DNA from: Streptomyces chrestomyceticus JCM 4735
GTDB lineage: Bacteria; Actinomycetota; Actinomycetes; Streptomycetales; Streptomycetaceae
Direction of reading: 5' to 3'
Length of the DNA: 64,000 nucleotides
Assembly (NCBI RefSeq): GCF_003865135.1
Contig: NZ_BHZC01000001.1
Span: 1,302,001 to 1,366,000 of the forward strand
The notes beneath the pieces are model-generated. The model did not search any database. It worked only from the letters and a program-made list of their open reading frames with translations, and was not told the DNA's origin. Shown piece after piece: positions 60,287 through 64,000 of the stretch; within the stretch, counting starts at the first letter, position 1, and the number at the start of each line of letters is the position of its first letter. The position numbers and the translations under genes are program-made.

Positions 60287-63200
60287 ATGGCTGGAGGACC
60301 GTTGGACACCACGGACAGATCCGAGGACGCTTCCCGGGCCGCGCGCCTTCCGCGGCCTTTCTCCCGGCGCACCTTCCTGCAAGGCACGGCCTCCGCCGCG
60401 GCGGTCACCGGCCTGGCCGGGCTGCCGGGACAGCTCGCCCCCACCGCCCACGCCGCCGAGGCCGCCCGTCTGCCGCCCCTCTCGTTCACCGCCGCCACGA
60501 ACGGCGCCGCCACCCTCTCCCCCGCCGGTGACCGGCTGGTCGCCGAGGTCCAGAACGTCCTGTGGTCCGTGCCGCGCGAGGGCGGCGAGGCGCGCGCGCT
60601 CACCCCGCCGGACCTGGAGCCCACCCGGCCGGTCTTCTCCCCCGACGGCAGCCGCCTCGCCGTCTGCGCCTACCGCGGCGGCGGATTCCACCTCTGGACG
60701 CTGCGCCCCGACGGCTCGGACCTGCGGCAGCTCACCGACGGGCCGTGGGACGACCGCGGGCCCGCCTGGTCGCCGGACGGCACCCGGATCGCCTTCGCCT
60801 CCGAGCGGGACGGTGATCCGGTGGCGGGCAGCCCGTACCGGATCTGGGTCCTGGACGTACGGACGCGGAAACTGACCCGGGTGACCGGGCTGACCGGGCA
60901 GCAGGGACCCCATCAGGGCGGCGCGTGGGAGGACTTCGACCCCACCTGGTCGCCGGACGGCGAACGGCTGTGGTTCGTGCGCGGCGCGGTGTCCGGCACC
61001 GCCCTGGACAGCCGGACCGTCGCGTCCGTACGGGCCGACGGCAGCGGTCCCGTCGTCACCGAGCACACGGCCGCGGCCGGTACCCAGGCCATGGTCCCGG
61101 CCCTGTCGCCCGCCGCGAAGGGCGGCGCGCCCCGGCTCGCCTATCTGCGCACCACCGAGCGCCCCGGCGCCACCTGCCTCCTCGTCGTGGACGGCGCGGA
61201 GGTGCCGGTGGACGGTGACGTGGAGCCCGTACCGCCGCGCTGGATCTCGTGCGAGGAGCTGCTGCTCACCGTGGGCGGGCAGTTCACGGTGCTGCGGCCC
61301 GCCGCGCCGGACGACGCGGACACCATTCCCTTCACCGCCGGGATGCCGGTCCGGCGGCCGCGTTACGAGGTCAAGGACTACGGTTTCGAGCGCACCGGCG
61401 TCCGGCCGGTGCGCGGCGTCCATCTGCCCGCGCTCTCCCCCGACGGGCGCCAGGTGGCCTTCGCCGCCCTCGACTCGCTGTGGCTGGTGTCCGCTTCGGG
61501 CGGCCGGCCGCGGCGGCTCGTCCGGGCGGGCGCCACCCGGTACGTCCTCGGGCCGAGCTGGGCCCGCGACGGCCGCTCCCTGGTGTACGCGGACGACCGC
61601 GACGGGCTGTTCGCGGTCCGCCGGCACGATCTGGCGACCGGCGAGGAGACGGTGCTGGCCGGCGGAGGGCGGGTGCAGCCCGCGCTGTCCCCGGACGGCG
61701 GGCGGCTCGCCGCGATCGACATGTCCGGAAATATCGTCGTACGGAATCTGGCCGACGGCAAGGAGACACCGACCGCCCCGCTGGGTGGCGGCGGAGTGCC
61801 CGGCCGCCCCAGTTGGTCCCCGGACGGCCGCTACGTGGCCTTCTGCGACCGCAACCGCCTCAACCGGCGCTTCCGCGAGGGCTACAACCTCATCCGGATC
61901 ATCGACACCCGGACCGGCGAGGTCCGGCTGCACGTCCCGGACCCGGGACACACCGTACGGTCGATCGCCGACCGCTACGACTCGGGCCCCGTCTGGTCCC
62001 CGGACGGCCGGTGGATGGCGCTGATCGCCGAATCCGCGCTGTGGGTCCTGCCCGTACGCCCGGACGGCACCCCCGACGGCGCGCCCCGCCGGCTGACCGA
62101 CGAGAGCGCCGACCACCCGTCCTGGTCCGGCGACTCCCGCACCCTGCTGTACCTGTCGGCCGGCCGGCTGCGGCTGACCGGCCTCGACGGCGGCCCCGCG
62201 CGGACCGTCCGGGTGGACCTGGACCACCGCGGTTCGCGCGCCCGGGACACGGTCGTGCACGCGGGCCGGTTCTGGGACGGCACCGGCGAAGAGGTACGCG
62301 AGGACGTCGACGTGGTGGTGCGGGACGGCCGGATCACCGGCGTCGAGCCGCACGGCCGGGCCGCCGGCCGCCGCGCCGCCCGCCGCGTCGACGCCTCGGC
62401 GCGCACCGTGATCCCCGGCCTGTGGGACTCGCACACCCACCCCTGGCAGACCACGTACGGCGGCCGCCAGACCGCCCTCCAGCTCGCCTACGGCATCACC
62501 ACCGCCGTCTCCTTCGGCGGCTTCTCCTACGAACAGGCCCGCGTCCGGGAGTCCGCCGCCGCCGGCACGCTCGCCGGGCCGCGGCTGCTGGCCTGCGGCG
62601 AGCTGCTGGACGGCAGCCGCGTCGCCTACAGCATGGGCCGCGCCCACGCCACGCGGGAGGGCCTGCGCCGGTCGCTGGAGCGGGGCGCCGCGCTCGACTG
62701 GGACTTCGTCAAGACGTACGTACGCGCCCCCGGCTGGATCATGGAGGAGGCCGCGCGCTTCGCGCACCAGCGGCTGGGCGTACGGTCCGGCAGCCACCTG
62801 CTGTCGCCCGGCGTGCAGCTCGGCCAGGACCTGACGACCCATCTCCAGGCCACCCAGCGCCTGGAGTTCGGGCACGCCGTCACCGCCACCGGCCATGCCT
62901 ACCAGGACGTGGAGGAGATCTACACCGGTACGGACTTCCACCTCATCGCCACCCCTTTCACCGCCTCCGTACTGCTGGGTGAGGACCCCGGTCTCGCCGA
63001 CGACGCGCGGGTGACGACCCTCATGCCGCCGTGGGACGCCGCGCTGGTGCGGGAGAACGCGGGCCAGCGGCCCACCCCGAAACAACTCGGCGACCTCCGG
63101 ACCGAGATCGGCGTCTACCGGCGGGTGCTGCGCGGCGGCGGCCTCGTCGCCCTGGGCACCGACCAGCCGCTGACACCGGTCGGCCTGCATCTGCACCTGG

Positions 63201-63547
63201 CGCTGCGTGCCCTGCACCGCTACGGGCTCACCCCGGCGCAGGCCCTGCGCACCGCCACCGCCCTGCCCGCCCGCGTCTTCGGCGCCGACCGGGACCTCGG
63301 CACGCTGGAGGAGGGCAAGCTGGCCGACCTGGTGATCGTGGACGGCGACCCGTTCACCGACTTCGGCACGCTGGTCCGCACGGCGGCGGTGCTGCGGGGC
63401 GGGCGGCTGTACGAGCAGGAGGACCTGGTGGCGTCCTTCCCCGCGCCGGACAGCCGCGCGCTCAGGGCGGCCGGGGCGGGCGCGGTGGACTGGCTGGAGG
63501 TCGGGCGGCAGCACCGGCGCGACTCCTGCTGCGGGGCCGCCGACTGA
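60287..63547 (+). CDS. Tat-exported beta-propeller/amidohydrolase protein
   Basis: 1086 residues. A twin-arginine signal (PFSRRTFLQGTASAAAVTGLAGLPG, about 24-48) is followed by many PD40/TolB propeller blades with the SPDGxxxAF signature (about 80-640), then a metal-dependent amidohydrolase (about 645-1060). His716 and His718 in LWDSHTHPWQ, HLLSPG, LEFGHAVTATGHAY and GTDQPLTPVG supply metal ligands, and VKTYVR may hold a bridging lysine. Such fusions are often called periplasmic prolidase-like or Xaa-Pro-type amidohydrolases; the substrate is unknown. GTG/ATG starts nearby: ATG 60287 is used. Confidence 0.9.
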   Translation: MAGGPLDTTDRSEDASRAARLPRPFSRRTFLQGTASAAAVTGLAGLPGQLAPTAHAAEAARLPPLSFTAATNGAATLSPAGDRLVAEVQNVLWSVPREGGEARALTPPDLEPTRPVFSPDGSRLAVCAYRGGGFHLWTLRPDGSDLRQLTDGPWDDRGPAWSPDGTRIAFASERDGDPVAGSPYRIWVLDVRTRKLTRVTGLTGQQGPHQGGAWEDFDPTWSPDGERLWFVRGAVSGTALDSRTVASVRADGSGPVVTEHTAAAGTQAMVPALSPAAKGGAPRLAYLRTTERPGATCLLVVDGAEVPVDGDVEPVPPRWISCEELLLTVGGQFTVLRPAAPDDADTIPFTAGMPVRRPRYEVKDYGFERTGVRPVRGVHLPALSPDGRQVAFAALDSLWLVSASGGRPRRLVRAGATRYVLGPSWARDGRSLVYADDRDGLFAVRRHDLATGEETVLAGGGRVQPALSPDGGRLAAIDMSGNIVVRNLADGKETPTAPLGGGGVPGRPSWSPDGRYVAFCDRNRLNRRFREGYNLIRIIDTRTGEVRLHVPDPGHTVRSIADRYDSGPVWSPDGRWMALIAESALWVLPVRPDGTPDGAPRRLTDESADHPSWSGDSRTLLYLSAGRLRLTGLDGGPARTVRVDLDHRGSRARDTVVHAGRFWDGTGEEVREDVDVVVRDGRITGVEPHGRAAGRRAARRVDASARTVIPGLWDSHTHPWQTTYGGRQTALQLAYGITTAVSFGGFSYEQARVRESAAAGTLAGPRLLACGELLDGSRVAYSMGRAHATREGLRRSLERGAALDWDFVKTYVRAPGWIMEEAARFAHQRLGVRSGSHLLSPGVQLGQDLTTHLQATQRLEFGHAVTATGHAYQDVEEIYTGTDFHLIATPFTASVLLGEDPGLADDARVTTLMPPWDAALVRENAGQRPTPKQLGDLRTEIGVYRRVLRGGGLVALGTDQPLTPVGLHLHLALRALHRYGLTPAQALRTATALPARVFGADRDLGTLEEGKLADLVIVDGDPFTDFGTLVRTAAVLRGGRLYEQEDLVASFPAPDSRALRAAGAGAVDWLEVGRQHRRDSCCGAAD

Positions 63548-63575
63548 GGCCGGCCCGCCGCCCTCCCGCGCGTCC

Positions 63576-64000
63576 TCACCCCTCCTTGGTCTGGCCGCGC
63601 TCGAAGTAGTCCACCAGTTCCGGGTCCAGGGGCGGCACCTCGTACGGGGTGCCGCCGTCGCGGAGCGAGGCGGTGGCCCGGTCGCCGGCCGCCACCGCCA
63701 TCCGGGCGGCGACGGGTGAGGTGTCGGTCGGCCCGCCGTGCCGGACGAACCGCAGGAACTCGTCCACCAGCAGCGGGTCGGCGCCGCCGTGCCCGGCTCC
63801 GTCGTCCGCCTCCGCGGCCGGCAGTTCGTACACGGCGTCGGCGTCGGCGCGGTAGCCGGACTGGCGGGAGTTCCACACCCGTACCGAACCGCCCGGCCCG
63901 TCACCGAAGTTCTCCAGGCGGCCCGCGTCACCGATCACGGTGTAGTTCCGCCAGTAGTCAGGGCTGAAATGACACTGCTGGTAGGCGGCCAGCACCCCGT
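63576..64000 (-). CDS. Gfo/Idh/MocA family oxidoreductase, C-terminal part (start outside window)
   Basis: The frame is open to the window end, so the N-terminal NAD(P)-binding fold lies beyond. The visible 140 residues match the C-terminal domain: QQCHFSPDYWRNYTVIGDAGRLENFGDGPGG, then VDEFLRFVRHGG and AARMAVAAGDRATASLRDGGTPYEVPPL. A GTG at 63995 is internal, not the start. It is convergent with the propeller-amidohydrolase gene (28-bp gap). Confidence 0.82.
   Translation of the reverse strand, partial: GVLAAYQQCHFSPDYWRNYTVIGDAGRLENFGDGPGGSVRVWNSRQSGYRADADAVYELPAAEADDGAGHGGADPLLVDEFLRFVRHGGPTDTSPVAARMAVAAGDRATASLRDGGTPYEVPPLDPELVDYFERGQTKEG

Noticed and set aside
60020..63931. A 1303-codon open frame on the minus strand
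   Set aside because: It is antisense to the propeller-amidohydrolase, has Gly/Arg/Ala/Pro-rich shadow composition and no domain; long antisense frames are expected at this GC content.

Overview
The window is 64 kb of very GC-rich DNA (mostly above 70% GC) with densely packed genes, many GTG starts, 4-bp ATGA/GTGA overlaps and G/C-biased third codon positions. Together with Tat-exported enzymes, SpoIIE-type PAS/GAF/PP2C phosphatases, TPR-bearing XRE regulators, a MAB_1171c-type membrane protein and SoxR, this points to a Streptomyces or close relative, probably a chromosomal region with accessory content. No complete biosynthetic gene cluster, CRISPR array or replication origin was seen.

Layout. 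1-7861: the end of an AidB-like acyl-CoA dehydrogenase coupled to an enoyl-CoA hydratase, a GlxA-type regulator divergent from an imine-reductase-like dehydrogenase/DinB-like pair, a YndJ/DUF1990 pair behind a large palindromic operator, and a Tat-exported metallophosphoesterase. 7861-10221: two mobile elements lie end to end, an intact IS630-type IS and an IS5-like element that carries a DUF6624 gene and a wrecked transposase. Both used the TA of the phosphoesterase stop codon. 10225-18955: a small His/Cys-containing protein, a cysteine-synthase-like enzyme with an MFS exporter, a PAS-GAF-PP2C-ATPase regulator, NADP succinate-semialdehyde dehydrogenase, a Pro-rich peptide and an L,D-transpeptidase. 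18942-27808: a peptide-type ABC importer (binding lipoprotein, two permeases, fused double ATPase) divergent from a ROK regulator and an M81 peptidase.

27751-32986 looks like a small accessory island: HAD, methyltransferase, degenerate APH-like kinase and an unrecognised protein on one strand, divergent from an XRE-TPR regulator and a Nudix hydrolase. 33269-41935: phosphoketolase, MFS exporter, a split FluG-like pair (amidohydrolase plus glutamine-synthetase-like) and a second PAS-GAF-PP2C-ATPase paralogue. 42157-45402: a predicted carnitine-to-glycine-betaine operon (BKACE, carnitine dehydrogenase, thioesterase) headed by a regulator with two DNA-binding domains. 45548-53211: DUF427, a secreted phosphoesterase, an MFS/propeller pair, a DUF309 protein fused to a zinc ribbon, a D,D-carboxypeptidase and a P450.

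53299-57012: a MAB_1171c-type membrane protein coupled to an ImmA/IrrE-like protein whose metal motif is broken, then an MFS gene with a frameshift. 57211-60107: tRNA-Pro(GGG), a perfect 48-bp palindrome, a YiaA-type membrane protein, and SoxR divergent from a split transketolase with a SoxR-like site in a 19-bp promoter spacer. 60287-64000: a huge Tat-exported propeller-amidohydrolase and the end of a Gfo/Idh/MocA oxidoreductase.
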